Assembly: GCA_031378125.1 (NCBI GenBank)
Contig: JANNDW010000246.1
Location: forward strand, 1 to 8,156
DNA length: 8,156 bases
Source of the DNA: LGRD01 sp031378125
Lineage (GTDB): Bacteria > Pseudomonadota > Gammaproteobacteria > Burkholderiales > Burkholderiaceae_C
Direction: 5' to 3'
The notes beneath the pieces were generated by a model. That model ran no database searches and was not told where the DNA came from. It saw only the letters and a program-made list of their open reading frames with translations. Shown in pieces: positions 1 to 6,609 of the stretch; the stretch's first letter is position 1; every line of letters starts with the position of its first letter. The translations under genes were made by a program, and so were the position numbers.

Positions 1-156
1 TTGGCGGGGCTGATCGCGTCGTACTCCAGCCCGGAAGGTCTGTTCTGGGCCAAATTGTCGGCCGCCTCGTTGATGGCCATCGCACCCATCGTCGTGGTCG
101 GCTGGTTCAGCCAGAAACAACTGGTGCAGGGCCTGACCTTCGGCGCCGTCAAGTAA
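1..156 (+). CDS. Carbohydrate/polyol ABC transporter permease, C-terminal fragment (MalG/SmoG type)
   Basis: Reading frame 1 is open from the first base to a TAA at 154-156 and gives the last 51 residues of a protein that begins outside the window. The visible part has one hydrophobic segment (about residues 20-36, SAASLMAIAPIVVVGWF) followed by SQKQLVQGLTFGAVK. The pattern of a last membrane helix, then Q-K-x-hydrophobic-V-x-G-L-x-x-G-A-V-K, is the usual C-terminus of the inner-membrane permeases that pair with MalK-type ATPases (MalG, UgpE, SmoG/MtlG). The EAA loop that contacts the ATPase lies upstream and is not seen. The ATPase gene starts 30 bp downstream, so the two are very probably co-transcribed. 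The polyol enzymes that follow suggest a sugar-alcohol substrate. That is inference, because the substrate-binding protein is not in the window. Confidence 0.85.
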   Translation: MAGLIASYSSPEGLFWAKLSAASLMAIAPIVVVGWFSQKQLVQGLTFGAVK

Positions 157-186
157 GCGTCGCCAACATTCACGGAGCAACGGACC

Positions 187-1239
187 ATGTCGTTTCTGCA
201 ACTCAAGGGCGTTGAAAAATTCTTCGGCGACCTGCGCGCCATCAAAGGTGTTGATCTCACCGTCGAAAAAGGCGAGTTCATCGTCTTCGTCGGCCCCTCG
301 GGCTGCGGCAAGTCGACCCTGCTGCGCATGATCGCCGGGCTGACCGACATCGACGGCGGCAGCCTGCACCTGGACGGCCGCGACATCACCAAGCTGCAGT
401 CCAGCAAACGCGACCTGGCGATGGTGTTCCAGAGCTACGCGCTGTACCCGCACATGAGCGTGTTCGACAACATGTCGTTCGCGCTGCGGCTGGCCAATGT
501 GGACAAGGCGGTGATCAAGGAAAAGGTGGGCCGTGCCGCCGACATCCTGAACCTGACGAACTACCTGCACCGCACCCCCAAGGAACTGTCGGGTGGGCAG
601 CGCCAACGGGTGGCCATTGGCCGCGCCATCGTGCGCGCACCCAAGGTATTCTTGTTCGACGAGCCGCTGTCCAACCTGGACGCCGCGCTGCGCGGGCAAA
701 CGCGGGTGGAGATCGCCAAGCTGCACCGCGACCTCGGCGCCACCACCATCTACGTGACGCACGACCAGGTGGAGGCCATGACGCTGGCCGACCGCGTGGT
801 GGTGCTGCGCGATGGCGCCATCGAGCAGGTCGGCTCGCCGTTGGACCTGTACGACGAGCCGGCGAACCAGTTCGTCGCGCAGTTCATCGGCACGCCGCAG
901 ATGAACGTGATCGACACCACCACGCTGCCGGGCCTGGGCGACGTAGTGGGCGCGGCGAATGCGCCGGATGGATTCATCGGCGTGCGGCCCGAGAACGTCA
1001 TCGTGCGGCCCGTTGGCGCGGGCAAGCTGACGGGCCGGGTCGAGCTGGTGGAGTCGCTCGGCGCCGACACGCTGATCTACGCGCAGATCGGTGGTGCGAC
1101 GAAGGGCGTGCAGCTGGTGGCGCGCCAAAGCGAGCGCACCGCACTGCGCCCCGGCGATGCGGTCGGGCTGGACATCGCGCCGGCCTCCTTCCACCTGTTC
1201 GATCGCCAGGGGCACACCGTGGCGGTGCGCGCCCAGTGA
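187..1239 (+). CDS. Polyol/sugar ABC transporter ATP-binding protein (MalK/UgpC/SmoK family)
   Basis: This 350-residue cytoplasmic ATPase would power import through the permease encoded just upstream. All nucleotide-binding motifs are intact: Walker A GPSGCGKST at 36-44, Q-loop Gln82, signature LSGGQ at 134-138, Walker B VFLFDEP at 154-160 with catalytic Glu159, D-loop SNLD at 162-165 and switch His192. Residues from about 235 onward form the TOBE/OB regulatory domain typical of the MalK branch, including GVRPEN at 265-270. The length is normal for this branch (about 330-380). GGAG at 174-177, 9 nt before the ATG, supports the start. The family includes MalK, UgpC, SmoK and MtlK, which cannot be separated by sequence reading alone. 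The adjacent dalD and smoS-like genes favour a SmoK/MtlK-type polyol role. Automated pipelines may label it UgpC. Confidence 0.95.
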   Translation: MSFLQLKGVEKFFGDLRAIKGVDLTVEKGEFIVFVGPSGCGKSTLLRMIAGLTDIDGGSLHLDGRDITKLQSSKRDLAMVFQSYALYPHMSVFDNMSFALRLANVDKAVIKEKVGRAADILNLTNYLHRTPKELSGGQRQRVAIGRAIVRAPKVFLFDEPLSNLDAALRGQTRVEIAKLHRDLGATTIYVTHDQVEAMTLADRVVVLRDGAIEQVGSPLDLYDEPANQFVAQFIGTPQMNVIDTTTLPGLGDVVGAANAPDGFIGVRPENVIVRPVGAGKLTGRVELVESLGADTLIYAQIGGATKGVQLVARQSERTALRPGDAVGLDIAPASFHLFDRQGHTVAVRAQ

Positions 1240-1242
1240 GGA
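1238..1242 (+). promoter_or_regulatory. Ribosome binding site of dalD overlapping the ATPase stop codon
   Basis: GAGGA at 1238-1242 shares bases with the TGA stop of the ATPase gene (1237-1239) and lies 4 nt before the ATG at 1247. It decides the dalD start over the longer open frame that begins at 1091. The arrangement suggests that translation of the two genes is coupled. Confidence 0.6.
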
Positions 1243-1246
1243 CCGC

Positions 1247-2653
1247 ATGAGCGCCGCATCTGCCACCGGCAACATCATCCTGCACATCGGCCTGGGCTCG
1301 TTTCACCGCGCGCACCAGGCGGTTTACCTGCACGAGCTGCGCGAGACCGGCGACCGCGGCTGGTCAATCGTCGGCGGCAACATCCGCAACGACATGGCCG
1401 ACACCCTGGCCGCGCTGATCGCCCAGAACGGCGAGTACACGCTGGAGACCGTGTCGCCGGCAGGTGTTCGCCGCTGCGAACGCATCCGCTCGATTAGCGA
1501 AGTGATTCCCTTCGATGCCAGCCTGGCGCGGCTGATCGAGGTGGGCGCCGATGCCGCAACCCGCATCATCTCGTTCACCGTCACCGAGGCAGGCTACTAC
1601 CTCGACGCGAAAAACCAGCTCGACCTGAGCTACGCCGATCTGCGAGCCGACCTCGAAGGCAATGCCTGCCGCACGGTCTACGGCGCCGTCAGCGCGATCC
1701 TGCGCGAGCGTGTGCGGCGCGGCGGCGCGCCGGTGACGCTGCTGAACTGCGACAACCTGCGCAGCAACGGCGAACGCTTTCGCGCCGGCCTGCTGGACTT
1801 TCTGGCGCGCCGCGGCGAGACGGCCTTGCGCGACTGGGTGCAGGCTCACACGAGCTGCCCGAACAACATGGTCGACCGCATCACCCCGCGGCCGTTGCCC
1901 CTTGTGGCCGAACGTGTGCTCGCCGCCACCGGCTGGGCCGACCGTGCGCCGGTGATGGCCGAAACTTTCATCCAGTGGGTCATCCAGGACGACTTCATTG
2001 CCGGCCGCCCGGCCTGGGAGACGGTGGGCGCGCAAATGGTCGACTCGGTGCATGCGTTCGAGGAGGCCAAGATCCGCCTGCTCAACGCCCCCCACAGTTG
2101 CATCGCCTGGGCCGGCACGCTGCGCGGGCTGACCTACATCCACGAAGGCGTGGTGGTGCCCGAAATCCGGCAAATGGCCTTCGACTACGTGACGAACGAC
2201 GTGATCCCCTGCCTCGACAGCCCCGCGCACCCCTGCCCGATCGACCTGGCCGCCTACCGCGACGTGGTGCTCGACCGCTTCAGCAACCCGCACCTGATGG
2301 ACACCAACCAGCGCGTGGCGATGGACGGCTTCAGCAAGATCCCCGGCTTCATCGTGCCGACCTTGCGCGAATGCCTGGCGCGCGGCGCACCGATGTTGAG
2401 CACGGCCATGCTGCCGGCGCTGTTCTTCGCCTTTCTCGGCCGCTGGCACCGCGGCGAGCTGGGCCATGAATACCAGGACGGCGTGATGGACCCGGCGGTC
2501 GCGCATGCGTTCTTCAACTCGCCCGATCCGCTGCAGGCGTTTACGCGCGACCCGCTGTTGTGGGGCCCGCTGGCCGGCAACGCCGAACTCTTGTCGACAT
2601 TGCGCGCGGCGCATGCCCGCGTGCTCAACTTCGTTGGAGAACCCAATGCCTGA
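1247..2653 (+). CDS. dalD: D-arabinitol 4-dehydrogenase (polyol-specific long-chain dehydrogenase, mannitol dehydrogenase family)
   Basis: This 468-residue NAD-dependent oxidoreductase is predicted to convert D-arabinitol to D-xylulose in the cytoplasm. The N-terminal nucleotide-binding motif is LHIGLGSFHRAHQ at 12-24, followed by TVTEAGYYL at 111-119 and TLLNCDN at 164-170. The catalytic motif of the family, K-x4-N-x2-H, is present as Lys275, Asn280 and His283 within EEAKIRLLNAPHSCIAW. CPNNMVDRITPRP at 204-216, EYQDGVMD and MDTNQRVAMDGFSKIP match my recollection of Klebsiella DalD more closely than mannitol 2-dehydrogenases, which usually read FPNSMVDRITP. The open frame extends upstream to 1091, but that part overlaps the ATPase gene, so the ATG at 1247 with its ribosome binding site is the start. 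The downstream xylulokinase fits a D-xylulose product. A D-mannitol 2-dehydrogenase activity is the main alternative, since the family is promiscuous. Confidence 0.9.
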   Translation: MSAASATGNIILHIGLGSFHRAHQAVYLHELRETGDRGWSIVGGNIRNDMADTLAALIAQNGEYTLETVSPAGVRRCERIRSISEVIPFDASLARLIEVGADAATRIISFTVTEAGYYLDAKNQLDLSYADLRADLEGNACRTVYGAVSAILRERVRRGGAPVTLLNCDNLRSNGERFRAGLLDFLARRGETALRDWVQAHTSCPNNMVDRITPRPLPLVAERVLAATGWADRAPVMAETFIQWVIQDDFIAGRPAWETVGAQMVDSVHAFEEAKIRLLNAPHSCIAWAGTLRGLTYIHEGVVVPEIRQMAFDYVTNDVIPCLDSPAHPCPIDLAAYRDVVLDRFSNPHLMDTNQRVAMDGFSKIPGFIVPTLRECLARGAPMLSTAMLPALFFAFLGRWHRGELGHEYQDGVMDPAVAHAFFNSPDPLQAFTRDPLLWGPLAGNAELLSTLRAAHARVLNFVGEPNA

Positions 2654-3452
2654 GTTGCAACGCCTGGCCGGCAAGCACGCCCTGTTGACCGGTGCCGGCG
2701 GTGGCATCGGCCTGGCCGTGACAGCGGCCTACCTGCGCGAAGGCGCGCGCTGCACGGTGGTGGACCTGGCCGCCGATCCGTCCGACGACTTCCACGCGCT
2801 GAAAGCCGAACATCCGGAGTCGCTGCACTACGCCTGCGCGAACGTGGCCAGCGCGCCGAGCATTGCCAACATGGTGGCGTCGGCGCGTGCAAAGTTCGGC
2901 ACCATCGACGTGCTGTTTAACAATGCCGCGATCTTCACGTTGGCGCCGCTGCTGGAAGCCACCGAGGCCGATTACCAGCGCGTCTTCGATGTCAATGTGA
3001 AGGGTATGTTCTTCGTGATGCAGGCGGTGTTGCGCCAGATGGTGGAGCCCGGTGTGGGCGCTGATTCCGGCGGCCGCAGCGTGATCAACATGGCCTCGCA
3101 GGCCGGCCGGCGCGGCGAGGCGCTGGTGGCGCACTACTGCGCCAGCAAGGCCGCGGTGATCAGCTACACGCAGAGCGCCGCACTCGCGATGGCGCCGCAC
3201 GGCATTCGCGTCAACGGCATTGCGCCAGGCGTGGTCGACACGCCGATGTGGGCCGAGGTCGACGCCCTGTTCGCCGGGTTCGAAGGCTTGCAGATCGGCG
3301 AGAAAAAACGCGCCGTCGGCCTGGCCGTGCCGCTGGGCCGCATGGGCCGGCCCGACGACGTGGCCGGCGCGGCCGTGTTCCTGGCCAGCGACGAAGCCCG
3401 CTACATCACCGCCCAGACGCTCAACGTCGACGGCGGGAACTGGATGAGCTGA
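2646..3452 (+). CDS. smoS: SmoS-like short-chain sorbitol/galactitol (L-iditol) 2-dehydrogenase
   Basis: This 268-residue classical short-chain dehydrogenase has TGAGGGIG at 15-22 for dinucleotide binding, Asp40 at the end of the second strand (favouring NAD over NADP), NNAA at 92-95, and the catalytic set Asn118, Ser151, Tyr164 and Lys168. INMASQAGRRGEALV at 147-161, GEKKRAVGLAVPLGRMGR at 218-235 and the C-terminus NVDGGNWMS closely resemble sorbitol dehydrogenase SmoS of Rhodobacter sphaeroides as I recall it. That enzyme oxidises sorbitol to fructose and also acts on galactitol and L-iditol. The ATG at 2646 overlaps the end of dalD by 8 nt and is preceded by GGAGA at 2636-2640, so translational coupling is likely. 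A longer frame opens at 2505 but lies wholly inside dalD. No fructokinase is visible for a hexitol route, so the true substrate may be a pentitol. The family is certain, the exact substrate is not. Confidence 0.88.
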   Translation: MPELQRLAGKHALLTGAGGGIGLAVTAAYLREGARCTVVDLAADPSDDFHALKAEHPESLHYACANVASAPSIANMVASARAKFGTIDVLFNNAAIFTLAPLLEATEADYQRVFDVNVKGMFFVMQAVLRQMVEPGVGADSGGRSVINMASQAGRRGEALVAHYCASKAAVISYTQSAALAMAPHGIRVNGIAPGVVDTPMWAEVDALFAGFEGLQIGEKKRAVGLAVPLGRMGRPDDVAGAAVFLASDEARYITAQTLNVDGGNWMS

Positions 3453-3651
3453 ATGGACAGACCCACCCCCGAAGCGGCTTCGCCGCTCCCACTCAAGGGG
3501 GCCGAGCCCGGACACAAAAGGCCCGGTGGACCTTTTGTGCCTGGCGAGGGGCCGGGGCCATTGGCCCGGCGCGGCCTGCAAGGCACACCAGCGGCCCGGC
3601 AAAGCCGGTTCCGCGGTGTTCGCTTGGGAAGAGACCGGCAAGGCAGCTGAC
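3453..3651. repeat. Palindrome-rich intergenic segment, possible dispersed intergenic repeat
   Basis: This 199-bp gap between the SmoS-like gene and the araC-type gene contains no convincing gene. It carries several hairpins in series: AGCGGC/GCCGCT (3473-3487), CACAAAAGG/CCTTTTGTG (3513-3539), GCCGGG/CCCGGC with a bulge (about 3551-3570) and CCGGC/GCCGG (3596-3608). GCCCGG recurs several times. None is followed by a T-run, so simple intrinsic terminators are not supported. Such clusters of GC-rich palindromes resemble dispersed intergenic repeats of Burkholderiales genomes, but the copy number cannot be judged from one window. The araC promoter may also lie here; I see no clear -35/-10 pair. 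The segment may also attenuate or stabilise the upstream mRNA. Confidence 0.5.
3513..3539 (+). other. Strong 9-bp stem-loop in the smoS-araC gap
   Basis: CACAAAAGG at 3513-3521 pairs perfectly with CCTTTTGTG at 3531-3539. The 9-nt interval can extend the stem by two more C-G pairs after one C-A mismatch, leaving a GGT loop. The right arm contains TTTT, but this is inside the stem and is not a terminator tail. It is the most stable hairpin by eye in this gap and could end, pause or protect the transcript. Confidence 0.5.
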
Positions 3652-4572
3652 ATGCCGACCAGACAACCGCGCGGCCCTGAACTGGAGCACGACTTCGCGC
3701 GTGACCCCGCGCTGGGCTACGAACCCCAGGGCCGCTACGGCTATGTACGCTGCCTGGAGCACGGCTTCCCGAATCCGCTGGTGCGCTGGCACTACCACGA
3801 GGAATACGAGCTGCACCTGATCGTGCGCACCCACGGCCGCGTGTTCGTGGGCGACTACATCGGCCACTTCGAGCCCGGCCACCTGGTGCTGACCGGCCCG
3901 CGCCTGCCGCACAACTGGATTTCCACCGACGTGGCGCCCGAGGGCGTGGCGGTGCGCGACCGGGTGCTGCAGTTCTCCGACGCGCCGCTGCGCGATTCCG
4001 CGGCGCTGATTCCGGAATTGCAGGAAGTGCTGCCGCTGCTGGAGCGCGCGCGCCATGGCATCGAGTTCTTCGGCATGAGCGAGCAGACCGCCGCGCACCT
4101 GGACCGCATCAAGCAAAGCCACGGGCTGCGCCGCTTTGCCGAGTTCCTGGACCTGATGGGCGAGCTGGCGCGCTGCACCGACATGCGTTCGCTGTCCACG
4201 GTGCAGCTGCAAAGTTTCGACGACGACGCGTCGTTGGCGCAGATCAGCGGCATCGTCGACTGGGTCAACGAACATTGCGCCGAGCAGTTTTCGATGGCCG
4301 AGGTCTGTGCCCGCATCGGCATGAGCGAAAGCAAGTTCTCACGCTACTTTCGGCGCGCCACCGGCAACACCTTCACCGACTTCGTCAACCGGCTGCGCAT
4401 CAACCGCGCCTGCCAGTTGCTGATGGAGACCGACCGCTACATCACCAACGTCTGCTACGACGTGGGCTTCAACAACGTGGCCAACTTCAACCGGCGCTTT
4501 TTGCAGCTCAAGGGCATGACGCCGAAGGAATTTCGGCTGCAGGCGAGCGGGCGCTTCGGCAGCGCGGCCTGA
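3652..4572 (+). CDS. AraC/XylS-family transcriptional regulator of polyol utilisation (MtlR-like)
   Basis: This 306-residue protein has an N-terminal cupin-type effector domain (about residues 40-110, with RWHYHEEYELHLI at 45-57 and PGHLVLTGPRLPHNW at 75-89). A helical linker follows, then a C-terminal AraC DNA-binding domain from about residue 197. The first helix-turn-helix is near 214-233 (SMAEVCARIGMSESKFSRYF). The second is near 264-283, with VCYDVGFNNVANFNRRF followed by the conserved GMTPKEFR at 288-295. The layout resembles MtlR, the AraC-type activator of polyol genes in pseudomonads. It probably binds a polyol or its ketose and activates the cluster. The ATG at 3652, with AAGG at 3640-3643, is preferred over the frame opening at 3526 because the extra 42 codons run through the palindromic gap and look non-protein-like. 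The gene sits between the dehydrogenases and xylB on the same strand. Confidence 0.9.
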   Translation: MPTRQPRGPELEHDFARDPALGYEPQGRYGYVRCLEHGFPNPLVRWHYHEEYELHLIVRTHGRVFVGDYIGHFEPGHLVLTGPRLPHNWISTDVAPEGVAVRDRVLQFSDAPLRDSAALIPELQEVLPLLERARHGIEFFGMSEQTAAHLDRIKQSHGLRRFAEFLDLMGELARCTDMRSLSTVQLQSFDDDASLAQISGIVDWVNEHCAEQFSMAEVCARIGMSESKFSRYFRRATGNTFTDFVNRLRINRACQLLMETDRYITNVCYDVGFNNVANFNRRFLQLKGMTPKEFRLQASGRFGSAA

Positions 4573-4591
4573 CCGGCGTGGACTGACCCGC

Positions 4592-6061
4592 ATGTACCTC
4601 GGCCTCGATCTCGGCACCTCGGAGCTGAAGGCCTTGCTGCTGGCCGACGACCACGGCGTGGTGGCGGTGGCACGCGCCCCCCTCACGGTGCAACGACCGC
4701 AGCCGCTGTGGTCCGAGCAAGCGCCGGCCGATTGGTGGGCGGCGGTCGAGAGCGTGATGAACGAGCTGGCCCACGCGCAGCCCGACGCGTTGGCGCAGGT
4801 GCGCGGCATCGGCCTGTCGGGCCAGATGCACGGCGCGGTGCTGCTCGACGCAAACCATGCCGTGTTGCGCCCGGCGATCCTGTGGAACGACGGCCGCAGC
4901 GGGGCGGCCTGCGCCGCGTTGAGCGCTGCCGTGCCCCAACTCGCGCAGATCACCGGCAACCTGGCCATGCCGGGCTTCACCGCTCCTAAACTCTGGTGGG
5001 TGCGCGAGCATGAGCCCGAGGTGTTTGGCGGCATCGCGCGGGTGCTGTTGCCCAAGGACTGGCTGCGGCTGCGCCTCACCGGGGAAGCCGTGACCGATTG
5101 CTCCGACGCATCGGGCACGCTGTGGCTAGATGTCGGTGCACGGCGCTGGTCTGGCGAAATGCTGGCCGCCTGCGGGTTGACCGAAGCACAGATGCCGCGG
5201 CTGGTCGAAGGCAGTGAAGTGTCGGCGAGCTTGCGCCCCGAGCTCGCGCGCCGCTGGGGGCTGCGCGCCGACCTGCCTGTGGCCGGTGGCGGCGGCGACA
5301 ACGCCGCCAGTGCGGTCGGCATGGGCGCCGTCGAGCCCGGACAAGGCTTTGTCTCGCTCGGCACCTCGGGGGTGATCTTTCGCACCACCGAGCGCTTCAT
5401 GCCGAATCCTCAACAGGCGCTGCATGCGTTTTGCCATGCGCTGCCGGGGCGCTGGCACCAGATGTCGGTGATGTTGTCGGCCGCCAGCGCGGTCAGCTGG
5501 GCGACCCGAACCCTTGGCTTTGCGGACGAGGCCGCGTTGCTGCGGGCGGCTGAATCGCTGACCGATGCGCGGCGTGACACCGCGCCGATGTTTCTTCCCT
5601 ACCTCAGCGGCGAACGCTCGCCGCACAACGATCCGCTCGCCCAGGGCGTGCTGTTCGGGTTGACCCATGGCCACGATGCGGCGGCGTTGGCCTACGCGGT
5701 GGTCGAGGGCGTCAGCTTCGGTCTGTTGGACGGCTATCGAAGTTTCGGGCCGCCCTCGTCGGAACCGGTTCAAGCGCTGTCGCTGGTGGGCGGCGGTGCG
5801 CGCAGCGCGTTCTGGGCGCAGCTGCTGGCCACCCTGCTCGACGTGCCGCTGCTCACGCATCAGGGCGGTGAAGCCGGCGGCGCCTTGGGTGCGGCGCGCC
5901 TGGCTTGGCTGGCCGGCGGGGGCGAGCGGACCCGCGTGTGCGTGGCACCGCCGGTGGCGCGCCGCTTCGATCCCGACCCCTTGGTCCGGCAACGGCTGGC
6001 GCCGCGCGGCGCTCGTTTCCGGCGGCTCTACCCCGCGTTGCGCGAACAGTTTGTTGCGTGA
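4592..6061 (+). CDS. xylB: Xylulokinase (FGGY carbohydrate kinase)
   Basis: This 489-residue kinase transfers phosphate from ATP to D-xylulose, giving D-xylulose 5-phosphate for the pentose phosphate pathway. The N-terminal FGGY domain starts with GLDLGTSELK (Asp6 to Lys13). GQMHG at 77-81 and WNDGR at 98-102 are typical xylulokinase substrate-site motifs. GFTAPKLWWV at 128-137 fits the first FGGY signature. The C-terminal domain starts near GGGGDNAA at 232-239, whose Asp236 corresponds to the catalytic base Asp233 of E. coli XylB, and continues with SLGTSG at 255-260, LPYLSGERSPHND and LVGGGARS. The length matches E. coli XylB (484). The gene starts 19 bp after the AraC gene with only a weak Shine-Dalgarno, so it may be read from the same transcript. 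It completes the route D-arabinitol to xylulose to xylulose 5-phosphate. Confidence 0.95.
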   Translation: MYLGLDLGTSELKALLLADDHGVVAVARAPLTVQRPQPLWSEQAPADWWAAVESVMNELAHAQPDALAQVRGIGLSGQMHGAVLLDANHAVLRPAILWNDGRSGAACAALSAAVPQLAQITGNLAMPGFTAPKLWWVREHEPEVFGGIARVLLPKDWLRLRLTGEAVTDCSDASGTLWLDVGARRWSGEMLAACGLTEAQMPRLVEGSEVSASLRPELARRWGLRADLPVAGGGGDNAASAVGMGAVEPGQGFVSLGTSGVIFRTTERFMPNPQQALHAFCHALPGRWHQMSVMLSAASAVSWATRTLGFADEAALLRAAESLTDARRDTAPMFLPYLSGERSPHNDPLAQGVLFGLTHGHDAAALAYAVVEGVSFGLLDGYRSFGPPSSEPVQALSLVGGGARSAFWAQLLATLLDVPLLTHQGGEAGGALGAARLAWLAGGGERTRVCVAPPVARRFDPDPLVRQRLAPRGARFRRLYPALREQFVA

Positions 6062-6183
6062 GACCACGGTCTGCGGACGCTTGGAGACGCCCTAGAATCG
6101 CCGTCTTCGCGATGGATTGAGGGACTGATTTCGTTGGTCGCCATGCCAGCTTTGGCATTCAGAGAGACAAGCCCCCGGCATTC
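6062..6183 (+). promoter_or_regulatory. Leader/promoter region before the TonB-domain gene
   Basis: This 122-bp gap separates the polyol cluster from the next transcription unit. TAGAAT at 6093-6098 resembles a sigma-70 -10 box, but no good -35 is seen at the normal distance. A perfect 6-bp hairpin, ATGCCA/TGGCAT with loop GCTT, spans 6143-6158 and would lie in the 5' untranslated region. No strong Shine-Dalgarno is visible: AGAGAGA at 6161-6167 is too far from the ATG. No intrinsic terminator for xylB is evident. Confidence 0.4.
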
Positions 6184-6603
6184 ATGATGAAGACCGAGAA
6201 ACCCCCCGCGCCGTCTGGGAACCAACCGTTCGCACCCATCCGCCGAGACGCACTGCGTCTCGCATGGCTGCTGAGCCCGCTGACCCCGATGGAGCGTGCA
6301 CCCGAACGACCATCCGCGGGGCAGACCCCGGCCCGTTCCGCCAGCGCGGCGGACGAACGCTTGCAACCCGTTGCCCAGCCCAGGCCCGATTTCCCTTCGT
6401 CCCTGGTTCAGAGGCTGCGCCGCGGAACGGTTCGGGTCCAGTTCAACGTGCTGCCCGATGGCAGCGTCGGCGCCGCCGAAGTGGTGGACAGCAGCCATGC
6501 GCGGCTGAACCCGGCCGCGCTGGTGGCGGTTGCGCAATGGCGCTTCCAGCCGGTGGCGCGCGCTCAGGCCGCCCGGGTGGAGCTGGCCCTCAAGCTCGAC
6601 TGA
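6184..6603 (+). CDS. Small TonB C-terminal domain protein (energy transducer TonB family)
   Basis: This 139-residue protein ends in a TonB C-terminal fold (about residues 66-139). It shows the family pattern RPDFP at 67-71, GTVRVQFNVLPDGSVGAAEV at 81-100, an SS pair at 103-104, LNPAAL at 108-113 and QWRFQPV at 118-124. In classical TonB this domain crosses the periplasm and contacts outer-membrane receptors. Here the first 65 residues are Pro/Arg/Ala-rich and have only a short hydrophobic run (LRLAWLLSPL at 24-33), too short for a normal membrane anchor. No clear signal peptide is seen. ATG codons at 6184 and 6187 are the only usual starts after the in-frame stop at 6118-6120. The downstream MFS gene follows after 6 bp, suggesting an operon. 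It may be a specialised or partial TonB-like protein rather than a true energy transducer. Confidence 0.8.
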   Translation: MMKTEKPPAPSGNQPFAPIRRDALRLAWLLSPLTPMERAPERPSAGQTPARSASAADERLQPVAQPRPDFPSSLVQRLRRGTVRVQFNVLPDGSVGAAEVVDSSHARLNPAALVAVAQWRFQPVARAQAARVELALKLD

Positions 6604-6609
6604 TTCGTC

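Noticed and set aside
1364..2707. Long open frame on the minus strand (447 codons) opposite dalD
   Set aside because: Its translation is rich in His, Gln, Arg and Ala with no domain. It is the mirror of a well-supported gene in GC-rich DNA, where long antisense frames are expected.
3453..3650. Possible 65-codon gene in the smoS-araC gap
   Set aside because: It starts directly after the smoS stop, runs through several palindromes, shows no domain and has no Shine-Dalgarno of its own.
6061..6072. AGACC/GGTCT inverted repeat right after xylB as a terminator
   Set aside because: The loop would be only two bases and no T-run follows.
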